A stretch of DNA of 64,000 nucleotides from contig NZ_PHQQ01000017.1 of NCBI RefSeq assembly GCF_002909235.1, positions 58,393 through 122,392 of the forward strand, read 5' to 3'. Positions 28,290 through 37,795 of the stretch are shown here, piece after piece. The position numbers and the translations under genes are program-made. Source of the DNA: Arenibacter catalasegens (lineage in GTDB: Bacteria; Bacteroidota; Bacteroidia; Flavobacteriales; Flavobacteriaceae). The notes under the pieces are model-generated. The model was not told the origin of the DNA and did not search any database. It was given only the letters and a program-made list of their open reading frames with translations. How positions within the stretch are numbered: position 1 is the first letter of the stretch; each line of letters begins with the position of its first letter.

Positions 28290-29660
28290 ATGCCCATGGA
28301 CATATTACAAAAACAGCGTGATTTCTTTGCAACACAAAAGACCAAGGATGTTTCATTTCGAAAAAAAGTATTAAAGCGATTGCAAAAAGAAATAATTGCA
28401 CGTGAGGATGCTATTGCCCAAGCTATTTACAACGATTTCAAAAAGCCTAAGTTCGAGACCTTGGCTGCAGAGACCCAATTCGTATTGGCGGAACTAAAAT
28501 TGGTCTTGCGAAATATAGACTTTTGGGCAAGGCCTGAAAGAAAATCTGCTACCTTAATGAATTGGCCCTCCTCTGATTGGATCTATAAGGAGCCATATGG
28601 TGCCGTATTGGTTATTGCGCCATGGAACTATCCATTTCAATTGGCTTTTGCCCCTATGATCGCCGCTATTGCCGCGGGAAACACGGTTGTGGTTAAACCT
28701 TCAGAAGTTACACCTTATACTTCAGCAATCATCTCAGAAATTATTAATGCAGTTTTCGAACCGGCACATGTTACTGTCATGGAAGGAGGTGTGGAAGTAT
28801 CCCAAGAACTTTTGGCCGAAAAATGGGACTACATTTTCTTTACAGGAAGTACCCGGGTGGGGCAAATTGTTTATGAATCCGCAGCAAAACACCTTACACC
28901 CGTTACCTTGGAATTGGGAGGAAAAAATCCAACCATTGTGGATGAAACAGCATCCATCAACTTGGCAGCAAAACGGATTGTTTGGGGCAAGTTCTTAAAT
29001 GCAGGCCAAACCTGTATTGCTACCGATTATATACTTGTACACAAAGAAGTGAAGGACAAACTTGTGGCCGCACTAAAACAGAACATTACCAAGTGTTATG
29101 GAGATAACATTGAAGCATCACCTGATTTTTCACGAACGGTAAGCAAAAACCATTATGAAGGTCTAAAGGCAATGCTAGTGGGTGAAGAAATTCTATTTGG
29201 CGGAGATAGCAATGATGATGATAATTATCTAGCCCCAACCCTGGTCAATGAGCCTAAATTGGACAGTAAACTGATGCAAGGCGAAATTTTTGGGCCTATA
29301 CTCCCTATTATTGCCTACGAAAACGAGGCCGATATCGAGCGTCATATTATGAATTATGGCAAACCCTTGGCAACCTATATATTCTCTAACAAAAAATCTT
29401 TCCAGAAAAAAATAATCAATAGGTATAGTTTTGGCGGGGGCGCCATCAATGACACCGTAATCCAAATCACGAATAAAAAACTCCCCTTTGGCGGAGTTGG
29501 TGCAAGTGGGATTGGTGCCTATCATGGCAAAACATCTTTCGACATTTTTTCACATCAAAAAGCCATTGTTAAAAAGGCAAATTGGTTCGATGCACCTCTT
29601 CGATACCCACCATATAATCTACCTATGCAGATTGTAAAGAAAATAAAGTATCTGTTTTAA
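28290..29660 (+). CDS. NAD(P)-dependent aldehyde dehydrogenase, class 3-like
   Basis: A 456-residue cytoplasmic enzyme that oxidises aldehydes to acids. VIAPWNYPFQLAF and FFTGSTRVG mark the cofactor fold, LELGGKNPTIV holds the catalytic Glu, and FLNAGQTCIATDY the catalytic Cys. Length and sequence fit the class 3 (fatty or aromatic aldehyde) group. The start was set at 28290 because an in-frame ATG at 28254 falls inside the terminator hairpin at 28246-28271; ATG 28296 is a further option. It is followed by a long gap and is probably monocistronic. The natural substrate is not deducible. Confidence 0.93.
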   Translation: MPMDILQKQRDFFATQKTKDVSFRKKVLKRLQKEIIAREDAIAQAIYNDFKKPKFETLAAETQFVLAELKLVLRNIDFWARPERKSATLMNWPSSDWIYKEPYGAVLVIAPWNYPFQLAFAPMIAAIAAGNTVVVKPSEVTPYTSAIISEIINAVFEPAHVTVMEGGVEVSQELLAEKWDYIFFTGSTRVGQIVYESAAKHLTPVTLELGGKNPTIVDETASINLAAKRIVWGKFLNAGQTCIATDYILVHKEVKDKLVAALKQNITKCYGDNIEASPDFSRTVSKNHYEGLKAMLVGEEILFGGDSNDDDNYLAPTLVNEPKLDSKLMQGEIFGPILPIIAYENEADIERHIMNYGKPLATYIFSNKKSFQKKIINRYSFGGGAINDTVIQITNKKLPFGGVGASGIGAYHGKTSFDIFSHQKAIVKKANWFDAPLRYPPYNLPMQIVKKIKYLF

Positions 29661-29866
29661 TCCTTGGGAATGGTAGTAATTGAGCCAAGACCTTGTTTAC
29701 TTCAAATAACACAAGGCCGTCCCACTCATTTACACCTGAGCCCATTGGCTTTCAATTATGAATTTAAAACCGGTTCTGTTCCATCCCCTCAATTTTTAAG
29801 GATAGGACTATCAAAGAAAAGGCAGGGAATTCAATTTTAACAATTGTTATTTTTGAAACTGTCTTT

Positions 29867-30016
29867 TCATTGGATATAACCATTGAGTGATTTTAAAATT
29901 ACAACACTAACTTCTTTTTTTAAATAACCGATTTTATTTCTAGCTTCTTTACGACCAACCCTGCTTCTTAAATGCTGCTCATAAGCTTTTCGCAAGCATT
30001 CATTGGTAAAAAGCAT
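29867..30016 (-). pseudogene. Possible remnant of an IS110-type transposase C-terminus
   Basis: A 49-codon frame starting at ATG 30016 reads LRKAYEQHLRSRVGRKEARNKIGYL and ends in SLNGYIQ. The order of a YxxxL segment, a basic RVGRKEARNK turn and a hydrophobic strand recalls the tail of IS110/IS116-family transposases, which have a K/R-rich ARNKL-like motif followed by a helix near their C-terminus. The rest of such a gene is absent and no terminal repeats are seen. It could equally be chance. Confidence 0.2.
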
Positions 30017-30126
30017 TATTTTATTAAAGTGGAGCCTTGAACTTTTATCGCCCCTTTTATCTTATATTTTTAACAATCTGTTAACGATTATTGTTAATAC
30101 CTTAGAGTTATTAATTGGATAAAATC

Positions 30127-30243
30127 ATGATAACCCACAAGCCTTTTCCTTTGACCCATTTTGGTTTTGGTTTAATGCTCTTTATTTTCCAAACACTGCC
30201 CTATTCCATATTATTTGACTTTTTAAGTACTACTGGTCCTTAG
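30127..30243 (+). CDS. Small hydrophobic ORF, 38 residues
   Basis: Starts MITHKPFPLTHFGFG and continues with a hydrophobic helix-like stretch (LMLFIFQTLPYSILFDFL), ending in STTGP with TAG. A perfect 10-bp inverted repeat begins 8 bases after the stop. The frame was too short for standard gene calling and has no recognised family. A small membrane peptide is possible but unproven. Confidence 0.3.
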   Translation: MITHKPFPLTHFGFGLMLFIFQTLPYSILFDFLSTTGP

Positions 30244-30250
30244 AGAAAAG

Positions 30251-30276
30251 AATGGGCAATAAGTTCATTGCCCATT
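30251..30276. terminator. Hairpin upstream of nhaD
   Basis: AATGGGCAAT (30251-30260) and ATTGCCCATT (30267-30276) pair perfectly around AAGTTC. The plus strand lacks a U-run after it, while the minus strand has CTTTTCTC. It could be a weak terminator of the small ORF at 30127 or part of the nhaD leader. Confidence 0.45.
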
Positions 30277-30415
30277 AAAATTCCCTCCCAGCCTCAACCG
30301 CACTCGGAAATAAGACCTGAGGTTAATAAAATAGTTGGCCTCGCATCCTCTTAAAAACAATAGGCAAAATATATCCTTACATGAGAATCAAATTAAAAAA
30401 TCCAAAAAAATTATC

Positions 30416-31681
30416 ATGTTAATTACCACACTTCTATTTATCGCAGGCTATATGGTCATAGCTCTGGAACATGTTGTAAAAATCGATAAAGCAGCAACCG
30501 CTCTGTTTATTGGGGTGGTACTTTGGGTTATTGTTGCCCATACCGGACTGGATTTTTCAGAAACCTTGTTGAAACTCAAAGAACATTTTGAGGAAATTGC
30601 TGAAATTCTGTTCTTTCTTCTAGGAGCCATGACCATTGTTGAACTTATTGACATCCATAACGGTTTTGAAATTATTCTTAGGATTATTAGAACCAGAAAT
30701 ATGTTGGTTCTTCTTTGGGTACTTTGTTTATTGACCTTTTTTCTTTCAGCGGTTTTGGATAACCTAACCACCACGATTGTAATGATGGCTATTTTAAGAA
30801 AATTTTTAAAGGACAAGTCGGACCTCTGGTATTTTGCCGGATTTATAGTTATTGCCGCCAATGCCGGTGGGGCCTGGTCGCCAATAGGGGATGTCACTAC
30901 CATTATGCTTTGGAATGGCGGCTATGTTTCTACAAACACCATTATTGTCGAGGTATTTTTACCTAGTTTAGTCTGTTTGTTAGTTCCTTTAGCTATTGCA
31001 TCTTATAATTTTAAAGGGAAAACTACTGAAGCCCTTGTGCCAATTACCACCACTGCCACACAAATAAGCTCCAAGGAAAGTAACTTTATTTTGCTTTTGG
31101 GGGTAGGTCTACTTTTAATGGTACCTATATTCAAAGCTATTACCCATTTGCCACCCTTTCTCGGTATGCTTTTTAGTTTGTGTCTTTTATGGTTAATAAC
31201 AGAAATACTTCACAAAAATAAGCCCATTGAACTAAAGCATCATTTATCCGTGGCCGCTACTGTTCAGAAAATTGACACCCCTAGTATCCTTTTCTTTTTG
31301 GGAATCCTTTTGGCCGTAGCAGCTATTGAAACCAATGGTTCCTTAGCCTATATGGGAAGTGCCTTGGAAACCAATTTTAAAGATTTTCATATAACCAATA
31401 CTTTACTGGGACTGCTGTCTTCATTGATAGATAACGTACCCTTGGTGGCAGGGGCAATGGGAATGTATTCCTTAGATACGTTTCCCCAAAATCATGAATT
31501 TTGGACTTTTTTGGCTTATTGTGCCGGAACAGGAGGAAGCGTACTTATTATAGGATCTGCTGCTGGAGTTGCCGCAATGGGTATTTTGAAAATCGACTTT
31601 ATATGGTATTTACGACATATAGCCTGGTTGGCCTTTATTGGCTATTTTGCAGGTATCCTAGTCTTTATATTATTAAATTGA
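30416..31681 (+). CDS. nhaD: Na+/H+ antiporter NhaD
   Basis: A 421-residue inner-membrane protein with about 11-13 hydrophobic segments. LFFLLGAMTIVELIDIHNGF, SAVLDNLTTTIVMMAIL and AANAGGAWSPIGDVTTIMLWNGGYV match the NhaD / ion-transporter superfamily core, where conserved Asp, Thr and Asn residues in the DNLTT and SPIGD motifs handle Na+ and H+. A TTG-started extension to 30335 would add charged residues with no membrane character, so ATG 30416 (MLITTLLFIAGYM) is preferred. NhaD extrudes Na+ at neutral to alkaline pH, as expected in a marine bacterium. The gene appears monocistronic. Confidence 0.93.
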   Translation: MLITTLLFIAGYMVIALEHVVKIDKAATALFIGVVLWVIVAHTGLDFSETLLKLKEHFEEIAEILFFLLGAMTIVELIDIHNGFEIILRIIRTRNMLVLLWVLCLLTFFLSAVLDNLTTTIVMMAILRKFLKDKSDLWYFAGFIVIAANAGGAWSPIGDVTTIMLWNGGYVSTNTIIVEVFLPSLVCLLVPLAIASYNFKGKTTEALVPITTTATQISSKESNFILLLGVGLLLMVPIFKAITHLPPFLGMLFSLCLLWLITEILHKNKPIELKHHLSVAATVQKIDTPSILFFLGILLAVAAIETNGSLAYMGSALETNFKDFHITNTLLGLLSSLIDNVPLVAGAMGMYSLDTFPQNHEFWTFLAYCAGTGGSVLIIGSAAGVAAMGILKIDFIWYLRHIAWLAFIGYFAGILVFILLN

Positions 31682-31891
31682 GAATCTATATTGGAATTGA
31701 CCCTAAGGCTCACTAAAATTGATTTTGACAGAAAATCGGAAAAATAAGCGCATAACATTCCTATACCACAACAGATATCGCAGTTACCAATTCGGGAAAC
31801 ATCTAACTATTTATCTCTGACTTATTCCCGAAATTCCATTTTAGTTCCAGAACAAAAAGGGTGAAGATATGCCTTTGTCCCAAAAAAAATT

Positions 31892-31920
31892 AACCCTGCC
31901 CATAGAAGGCAGGGTTTTAA
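31892..31920. terminator. Bidirectional terminator between nhaD and a small minus-strand gene
   Basis: AACCCTGCC (31892-31900) pairs with GGCAGGGTT (31908-31916) with loop CATAGAA. An AAAAAAAAT run precedes and TTTTAA follows, so it can serve both convergent genes. Confidence 0.85.
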
Positions 31921-31944
31921 AATAATTTATAGATTTCCTACAGG

Positions 31945-32151
31945 CTAGCCTGCCAAATCCATCATTTTACCATTTTTCAATTTACCAAGTACAGTAACGT
32001 CCTTGCTTTTCTTATATTCTTCCAAAGCATATAACATCTGCTCTTCCGTATCCCTTCTAATTTTTATACCTCCAGATTTTTGATTCTTATTTCGAACTTC
32101 AATATAATATCCGTCCTTTAGTTCCGTTGGTTTTGTCGCCGGCCTTCCCAT
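31945..32151 (-). CDS. Conserved small protein with AT-hook-like N-terminus
   Basis: A 68-residue soluble, very basic protein (MGRPATKPTELKDGYYIEV ... GKMMDLAG). The N-terminal GRPATKP resembles the GRP core of an AT-hook that enters the minor groove of AT-rich DNA. The middle (KIRRDTEEQMLYALEEYKKSKD) is predicted to be a beta strand followed by a helix. Small proteins of this pattern are widespread in Flavobacteriia, without a known function as far as I know. It has its own terminator. A nucleoid or RNA-binding role is a guess. Confidence 0.7.
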   Translation of the reverse strand: MGRPATKPTELKDGYYIEVRNKNQKSGGIKIRRDTEEQMLYALEEYKKSKDVTVLGKLKNGKMMDLAG

Positions 32152-32520
32152 ATTTAATAACTATTTTTTACTGTTCAACTTTATTTATTCTTGTGCTAAA
32201 ATACATTAGTCGTATAAACGTATGAAAACTTAACACAATAATCTCGAATAATATGGCTTATTAATGTATAATCCTAAAAAACATGTATTTTTAACACAAT
32301 CTTGGGACGAATATAGCCATTACAATACAAAAGTGAAAATTTAGGCGATCTACAATTAAACTTTTGGATCAATTCTAATTGATAGCATGAATTTCAAAAC
32401 TACTATAAGCCTATAAAGAGTTGCTAATTGCCTCTAACTTATTTTGAAAAGAAAAAGCCAGATGAAAGAATAATTCTTTCATCTGGCTTAAACCAAGAGC
32501 AAATTTAAATACCTTATATA
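32152..32520. other. Intergenic stretch before the CxxCH operon end
   Basis: Holds the putative upstream region of the 68-residue gene and the terminator at 32455-32489. No gene-like frame is seen. Confidence 0.5.
32455..32489 (-). terminator. Strong terminator of the sugar-oxidation operon, minus strand
   Basis: A 16-bp perfect inverted repeat: 32455-32470 and 32474-32489 with a 3-base centre. On the minus strand it is followed by TTTTTCTTTTC. It lies 31 bases after the stop of the CxxCH protein at 32521. Confidence 0.85.
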
Positions 32521-35500
32521 TTACTCCATTGGATGTTCTTTTAATAATTCCTCTGGAGAGTAAAAGCCTTGTTTATCCTTGATTTTCTCACGGACTTCCT
32601 TGACTTTATCTGCTGAGATTACAGAAGCCTTATTTCCAAAAGTATTTCTTACATATGTTAATACGGCTGCAGTTTCATCTGCGCTAAGTAAATTTCCAAA
32701 CGGAGTCATAGGGACCTGTCCGGGATACTCCTTACCATTCACCACTATAGGCCCCATTAAACCGTTGGTGGTTAACTTTATAAGTCTATCTACATTGCCG
32801 GTTACCCAATTAGACCCTGCTAGTGGAGGAAAACCAGAAGCTTCCAGACCTTGACCATCCGGTTGGTGGCATGTGGCACAGTAACCATCCCGCATATATA
32901 TTTCTCTTCCTGCAACCAAAAGCTCCAAGTCTTTTCCTTTTAAATCTGTCTTAATAACCGCTTTGGGTTCTTCGCCAGCTTTGTGGCCATTTAAATGTGC
33001 TAGGGCCGATTCGTATGGTTTTTCCATCCATTTATCCAAACCTTTTTTTCCTGCCTCGGTAATAATGGGAATTCCAACATCCCTACCCAACCAAGAGGCA
33101 GCAACCAAGGCCTCCAATCTTACCCGTGGGTTGTCATCTTTGGCGGCTTGCATAAGCAGATCGGCCTGGTCAGGAATTTGATGTCCAGCATAGCGAAGTA
33201 CCCCAACTGCGGCCGCACGAGCTTTAAAATCTTTTGCATTGAGAACTTGTTTAAGTAATTGTCCGTCAACTTTATCCAAGCCCCAAGTAACCCACAAAGC
33301 TTCCAAGAGATTGTGTTCGTACCTAGGCTCACTTTTATCCAAGCCGGCTACCCAGGTTTTTAGTTTTGACAAAACTTCAGAGGCGTCCCTAGCTCGCAGT
33401 TCTCGTTTGGTTCTGTATTTGGTTCGGTATTCCGGAAGTTTTAGGTTATCCAATAATTCATCTATACTGGCATCAACAATCTTGGCTGGTTCCACCAAAG
33501 GTCTTGATGGATAAGTAATACGGTACACCCTTCCATGAACGTGATCTCTTAATGGGTCACGGGCATTGTGCTGCATATGTCCAATAAGCACATTGTGCCA
33601 ATCTATGACATACAAAGAACCATCTGGAGCAAATTCCATATCTACAGGTCGAAAATTTTTGTCCGTTGCAGAAATCAAATCTTCCTGATGTTTACTAACA
33701 TAACCCGCAGTTTTAGGATCATCTACCATGGAATGTTCCTTTATACCCAAGAAGCCAATAGTATTGGCAATTAGCATATTGCCTTGGGCTGCATCAGGAA
33801 AATGCCTACTCGACACAAATTCCAAACCAGAAGTTGGCCTCACTAAATGTTTCTTTTCGATAAGGTTCTCAGGTAGTGGTGAACTTACACCATAGCGTGG
33901 TACGATTGTTCCAGGCATCATCCAAGTAGCAGATGGTCCTGAGGTATGTTCAAAAAATGGTTGTCCCCAATCATCGAATGCAATTCCCCAAGGATTTGGA
34001 ATGGGCAATTGTGCCGTGCGTTCCAAATGATGTCTTTGGGGGCTATACCTATAGAATCCACCATTAGTTCCCCTAACAGTACCATACGCGGTTTCCACAT
34101 TAGTATGTAGGAACACCCCTTCTCCCATATAGATCGCTCCCGAAGGATCAGCAGTAAAAGCACTGATAGCATGATGTGTATCATGATCATCGAATCCACT
34201 TAAAATAATCTCCTTTGCATCTGCCTTATCATCGCCATCTGTATCCTTTAACAATACCAAATTGGTACCTTGGGAAACATATACGCCTTCAGGTGCAAAT
34301 TCAAATCCTATTGTAAGATGAAGTCCGTCCGCAAAGACAGTTTGCTTATCCGCCTTACCATCATTGTCCGTGTCCTCCAGTATTAACAACTTATCATTGG
34401 GTTTGCTATCGCCTGGTTTGTAATGGGGATAACTGGGCATTACCCCTACCCAAAGCCTACCTTTGTTATCAAAGGAGATTTGTACAGGATTGGCTAGGTC
34501 AGGGAACTCTACTTCAGAGGCAAAAAGTTCTATTTTATAACCAGGTGCTGTCGTAATTTTATCTAATGCATCTTTCCCATATAAATATTCTGGAGTTCCA
34601 TTTTTGTCACTCGGCTTATAATTCGTTTCTACCTCAGGTAATTTTTTGGTTTGTGCATCACTTTTGGCCAAGTCCATTTTTTTACCCTGTAGGGCTTCCC
34701 AAATAGCAGTATCGCGAATTGCGGTCATCTGACGAATTTTCTCAATCTCGAAAGGGTAATTGTCCGGCCCATAGGGATCGTACCTTCTTCCATATACATG
34801 AACAGTATTTGGAATTTTAAAATCGTTGTGCCAGAACCAGTTTTTTTCCTTTACAGCATCAAGTACCAATCCACGGTTCTCTTCGGCCTTACTTTCTTTA
34901 GTTCCGAAAACTTTGTCGGCCAACAACTTGGCAAACTTCTGATATCCCAAATCGTTTAGCTGAAAACCATCCTGGGTCATGTCCGAACTTTCCGTTTGGT
35001 ACCATTGCCTGGTTGGATCAAATGCATCCACAAAAAGAACACCCTCTTCCGCAGCCACTTCTTTCATAGCCGTTGTGTACAACTCTAAGTTCTCATTTTC
35101 CTTTTTCCCATCGGGTAGGTCCATCTTATCTGAAAGATCTTCAAATGCGATGGGAGAAACAAGAGCCAATTGTGGCGCAGTGGAACCATTATATTTTTGA
35201 CTTAAAGTATGTTTAATGAATGCCCTTAGTTCTTCCTTATAATTCTCCAAGCCATCTGGGCCTTCAAAAGACTCTGGGTAGCCAAAAAACCCGATAATAA
35301 TATCTGCTTTTAAGGTAGTAATCCATTCATCGGGAGAAGGAAAATGTCCTATAGGACCAGATCGGTTCCCGTTTTCATCATCCTCAAAGTGGATGGCTTC
35401 TCCCGACTCATGTTCAAATTTTTCTGCACCTGGAAATGCCCAAGGTGAATTTCGTGCAGGATGTGGTCTAAAACCAGCGGTGTTACCGCCATCACACATA

Positions 35501-35727
35501 TTCCGGATATAAAGCGAATCATTAGGGTAACGAAGCTGCATTTCTGTTTCAAAATGTCCAAAATTTAACATTCGTGATCCTAAATTATTACCTACCAATA
35601 CGATATGGGAATTAGGTCCAATTTTTAAGGTGTTGTCTTCCTCTTTACTACAGCTGTAGATACCAAGGACTAGGAAAAGCATTAGGAACATTTTTCCCCA
35701 AGCAACTTTTTTATTCATATTCATCAT
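32521..35727 (-). CDS. Multidomain CxxCH heme protein: SGNH-like, beta-propeller dehydrogenase, HEAT repeats, cytochrome c
   Basis: A lipoprotein of about 1068 residues (lipobox LGIYSC) of the type called PVC-type heme-binding CxxCH or membrane-bound dehydrogenase. Order: SGNH-hydrolase-like domain (about 35-250; the usual GDS is GNN in IVLVGNNLGS, so the nucleophile Ser is missing), sorbosone/glucose-dehydrogenase-like propeller (about 400-760; GYKIELFASEVEFPDLANPVQ, EDTDNDGKADKQTVFADGL), HEAT-like helices with FKARAAAVGVLRYAG, and a cytochrome c domain with CATCHQPDGQG near 946. It probably oxidises a sugar or polyol in the periplasm. Several ATGs lie close together (35727, 35724, 35718) and the exact start is open. 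It is the last gene of the operon. Confidence 0.88.
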   Translation of the reverse strand: MMNMNKKVAWGKMFLMLFLVLGIYSCSKEEDNTLKIGPNSHIVLVGNNLGSRMLNFGHFETEMQLRYPNDSLYIRNMCDGGNTAGFRPHPARNSPWAFPGAEKFEHESGEAIHFEDDENGNRSGPIGHFPSPDEWITTLKADIIIGFFGYPESFEGPDGLENYKEELRAFIKHTLSQKYNGSTAPQLALVSPIAFEDLSDKMDLPDGKKENENLELYTTAMKEVAAEEGVLFVDAFDPTRQWYQTESSDMTQDGFQLNDLGYQKFAKLLADKVFGTKESKAEENRGLVLDAVKEKNWFWHNDFKIPNTVHVYGRRYDPYGPDNYPFEIEKIRQMTAIRDTAIWEALQGKKMDLAKSDAQTKKLPEVETNYKPSDKNGTPEYLYGKDALDKITTAPGYKIELFASEVEFPDLANPVQISFDNKGRLWVGVMPSYPHYKPGDSKPNDKLLILEDTDNDGKADKQTVFADGLHLTIGFEFAPEGVYVSQGTNLVLLKDTDGDDKADAKEIILSGFDDHDTHHAISAFTADPSGAIYMGEGVFLHTNVETAYGTVRGTNGGFYRYSPQRHHLERTAQLPIPNPWGIAFDDWGQPFFEHTSGPSATWMMPGTIVPRYGVSSPLPENLIEKKHLVRPTSGLEFVSSRHFPDAAQGNMLIANTIGFLGIKEHSMVDDPKTAGYVSKHQEDLISATDKNFRPVDMEFAPDGSLYVIDWHNVLIGHMQHNARDPLRDHVHGRVYRITYPSRPLVEPAKIVDASIDELLDNLKLPEYRTKYRTKRELRARDASEVLSKLKTWVAGLDKSEPRYEHNLLEALWVTWGLDKVDGQLLKQVLNAKDFKARAAAVGVLRYAGHQIPDQADLLMQAAKDDNPRVRLEALVAASWLGRDVGIPIITEAGKKGLDKWMEKPYESALAHLNGHKAGEEPKAVIKTDLKGKDLELLVAGREIYMRDGYCATCHQPDGQGLEASGFPPLAGSNWVTGNVDRLIKLTTNGLMGPIVVNGKEYPGQVPMTPFGNLLSADETAAVLTYVRNTFGNKASVISADKVKEVREKIKDKQGFYSPEELLKEHPME

Positions 35728-35741
35728 TTTTTGGTATATAA

Positions 35742-36713
35742 TTAATTGATATTCACGTGAATTCCTTCTTCTACGGATTTTTCGCAAGCCTCTATAATTC
35801 GCTGGCAAGTAATTGCATCCTCAAGACTAGAAAGTGGTGCCTCATTATTACGCAGAACATTGTTGATAAAATGTGTTGCTGTATTTTTGATAGATTCAGG
35901 GTAGCAGTGGTACGTTTGTGAGTGCGCTCCGTTACGATCATTTATTACCCAATCCCTGTAACTATAACGGGTACTACCTTTTGTTCCTATTACTTTTATG
36001 ATACATGTCCAAGGATCCCCGGCATGATCATCATTCGCAAAACTAGCCGATAAATGACTAAGAGTGCCATTTTGCATTTGGATATTGGCCATAGCCACAT
36101 TTTCCTGTGGAGCAATGGTGGTATCTACCGTATACTTTAAACAAGAGACCGTTTTAGGTTGTCCCGCTAAATAGAGCATGGTATAACTATGATGGGTCAA
36201 TATCTGTCTGATTACTCCCGGGTAGCGCGCCCTGATTTCTTCGGCATGGTGAATATTATACATCATATAAAACTGGGAGATATCGCCCAATTTACCGCTT
36301 TCGATCATGGATTTAGCCCTTTGTATACCTGATTCATAAATATAATTATGGACCGGCATACATTTAACGCCAGCTTTATCAACAGCTTCCTGCATGAGTT
36401 CCAATTCTGCAATACTGGAGGCGGCCGGTTTTTCTACCAAAATATGTTTTCCTGCCTTAGCTGCTCTAATGGTATAGTCGCAATGGGTTTCCATATTAGT
36501 CAATATAAAAACAGCATCGATTTCTGGATCCTGAAATAATTCATCCTCCGTTTTATAGGTTTTACAGCCAAAATTTTTAGCTTTTACCGCTCCTTTTTCA
36601 AAGGTTCTGTTCCAAAGTCCCACAAGTTTGGCCCCTGCCAAACTGTTAATGGCCTCTGCATGCAAATCGGCAATATCACCAGCCCCTATAAATCCTATTC
36701 CTATATCTTTCAT
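35742..36713 (-). CDS. Gfo/Idh/MocA-family NAD(P)-dependent oxidoreductase
   Basis: A 323-residue cytoplasmic dehydrogenase. The Rossmann fold starts with IGFIGAGDIADLHAEA, and HILVEKPAASS is the EKP motif that holds the catalytic Lys. The C-terminal beta-sheet domain contains YMMYNIHHAEEI and HLSASFANDDHAGDPW. Members of this family oxidise sugars, inositols and their keto forms at C1-C3. It overlaps the upstream epimerase by 4 bases (ATGA) and is followed by the CxxCH gene with a short gap, so it belongs to the operon. Which carbon or substrate is unknown. Confidence 0.92.
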   Translation of the reverse strand: MKDIGIGFIGAGDIADLHAEAINSLAGAKLVGLWNRTFEKGAVKAKNFGCKTYKTEDELFQDPEIDAVFILTNMETHCDYTIRAAKAGKHILVEKPAASSIAELELMQEAVDKAGVKCMPVHNYIYESGIQRAKSMIESGKLGDISQFYMMYNIHHAEEIRARYPGVIRQILTHHSYTMLYLAGQPKTVSCLKYTVDTTIAPQENVAMANIQMQNGTLSHLSASFANDDHAGDPWTCIIKVIGTKGSTRYSYRDWVINDRNGAHSQTYHCYPESIKNTATHFINNVLRNNEAPLSSLEDAITCQRIIEACEKSVEEGIHVNIN

Positions 36714-37729
36714 GAGGCAGGTGTAGAATATTTCAAGGTGCCCTTCTCCGCCATCGCTTTAAATTCTATCAATGAATTTCGTATTCCCTGAGCTATATCG
36801 GTCAAGGGCAAATCTTTGAATGTACTTGCTATTTTAGTATGATCCAGATCACATACGAAAAGGTTTGGCGGTGCACCGTCGGCAACAGATAATGATACAT
36901 AGTCTCCCATGCCCAATGATGTTGCCTGTTCTTTAATAATTTCTAAAAATGAGGTAATTGGGATGGTTTCACCTTGTATGTTAAACGCACCAAAACCCTC
37001 ATAGGACTGTAATACACAGGCAGCAAATTGAGCTCCTACATCTTCAACGAAATGATAATTTTCCCGACCTTGATAAGGCATTTCAAAAGGAATTATGTTT
37101 CCTGCCTCTGCTCCCAACACAATAGCCTTAAGCGCATTGGTCGGTGCCGAAGTTTTCCCTTTATCACGGCCCTTTCCATATGTTGTATTCAAACGTAAGC
37201 ACACAGTGGGCACTTTAGTGTTGTCATGGAACAAGCGAGCAAGATGTTCCCCTGCCAATTTCCAAATTCCATAATGGTTAGGTGGAGCTAAAGGTACATT
37301 TTCAGGAATAATGGCCTCAGCATACATAGATCGCATGCCATAAACTGCGGCAGAACTTGCAAAAACAAATCGCTTGAGGTTAGATAATTTTTCAGCGGCA
37401 TCAAAAAGTGCCATCGTACCTCCCGTATTTATTTCCATTCCTCCTATATGATCACGAGAACAATCCGGACTTTGATATGCCCCTAAATGTATAATATGGG
37501 TAGGGTCTACTTCAAACAAAACCCTTTCAATCTCTTTATAATTGGAAACATCCAGAGTAACGAACTCCAAGCGGGAATCCAAATCATCCGGGAGCCATAA
37601 TTTTAATGGATCCACATTGTTTGACCGCGATGCGACAACAATTTTCCCAACCTCCTTGGATTGTAAGAGTTTATAAATAGTGACCGATCCTATACAGCCC
37701 GTACCTCCGGTAATAAATATTGTGTGCAT
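36710..37729 (-). CDS. NAD-dependent epimerase/dehydratase (extended SDR)
   Basis: A 339-residue Rossmann-fold enzyme. IFITGGTGCIGSVTIY is the NAD motif, FVFASSAAVYG the catalytic Ser region and PNHYGIWKLAGEH the YxxxK pair. Family members act on sugar nucleotides or free sugar acids, for example as uronate dehydrogenases or epimerases. In this operon it may oxidise or epimerise the same keto intermediate as the flanking Gfo/Idh/MocA enzymes. Four-base overlap with the downstream gene indicates translational coupling. Confidence 0.9.
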   Translation of the reverse strand: MHTIFITGGTGCIGSVTIYKLLQSKEVGKIVVASRSNNVDPLKLWLPDDLDSRLEFVTLDVSNYKEIERVLFEVDPTHIIHLGAYQSPDCSRDHIGGMEINTGGTMALFDAAEKLSNLKRFVFASSAAVYGMRSMYAEAIIPENVPLAPPNHYGIWKLAGEHLARLFHDNTKVPTVCLRLNTTYGKGRDKGKTSAPTNALKAIVLGAEAGNIIPFEMPYQGRENYHFVEDVGAQFAACVLQSYEGFGAFNIQGETIPITSFLEIIKEQATSLGMGDYVSLSVADGAPPNLFVCDLDHTKIASTFKDLPLTDIAQGIRNSLIEFKAMAEKGTLKYSTPAS

Positions 37730-37795
37730 AATTTTAATGCTTGTTTTTTTTGATATTATGTTGTTGTTCCGATCAAGATCAGACTTGACGAATTA

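Noticed and set aside
29670..29840. A 56-codon plus-strand frame after the aldehyde dehydrogenase
   Set aside because: Composition is not protein-like, there is no promoter or hydrophobic pattern, and no family resemblance was seen.
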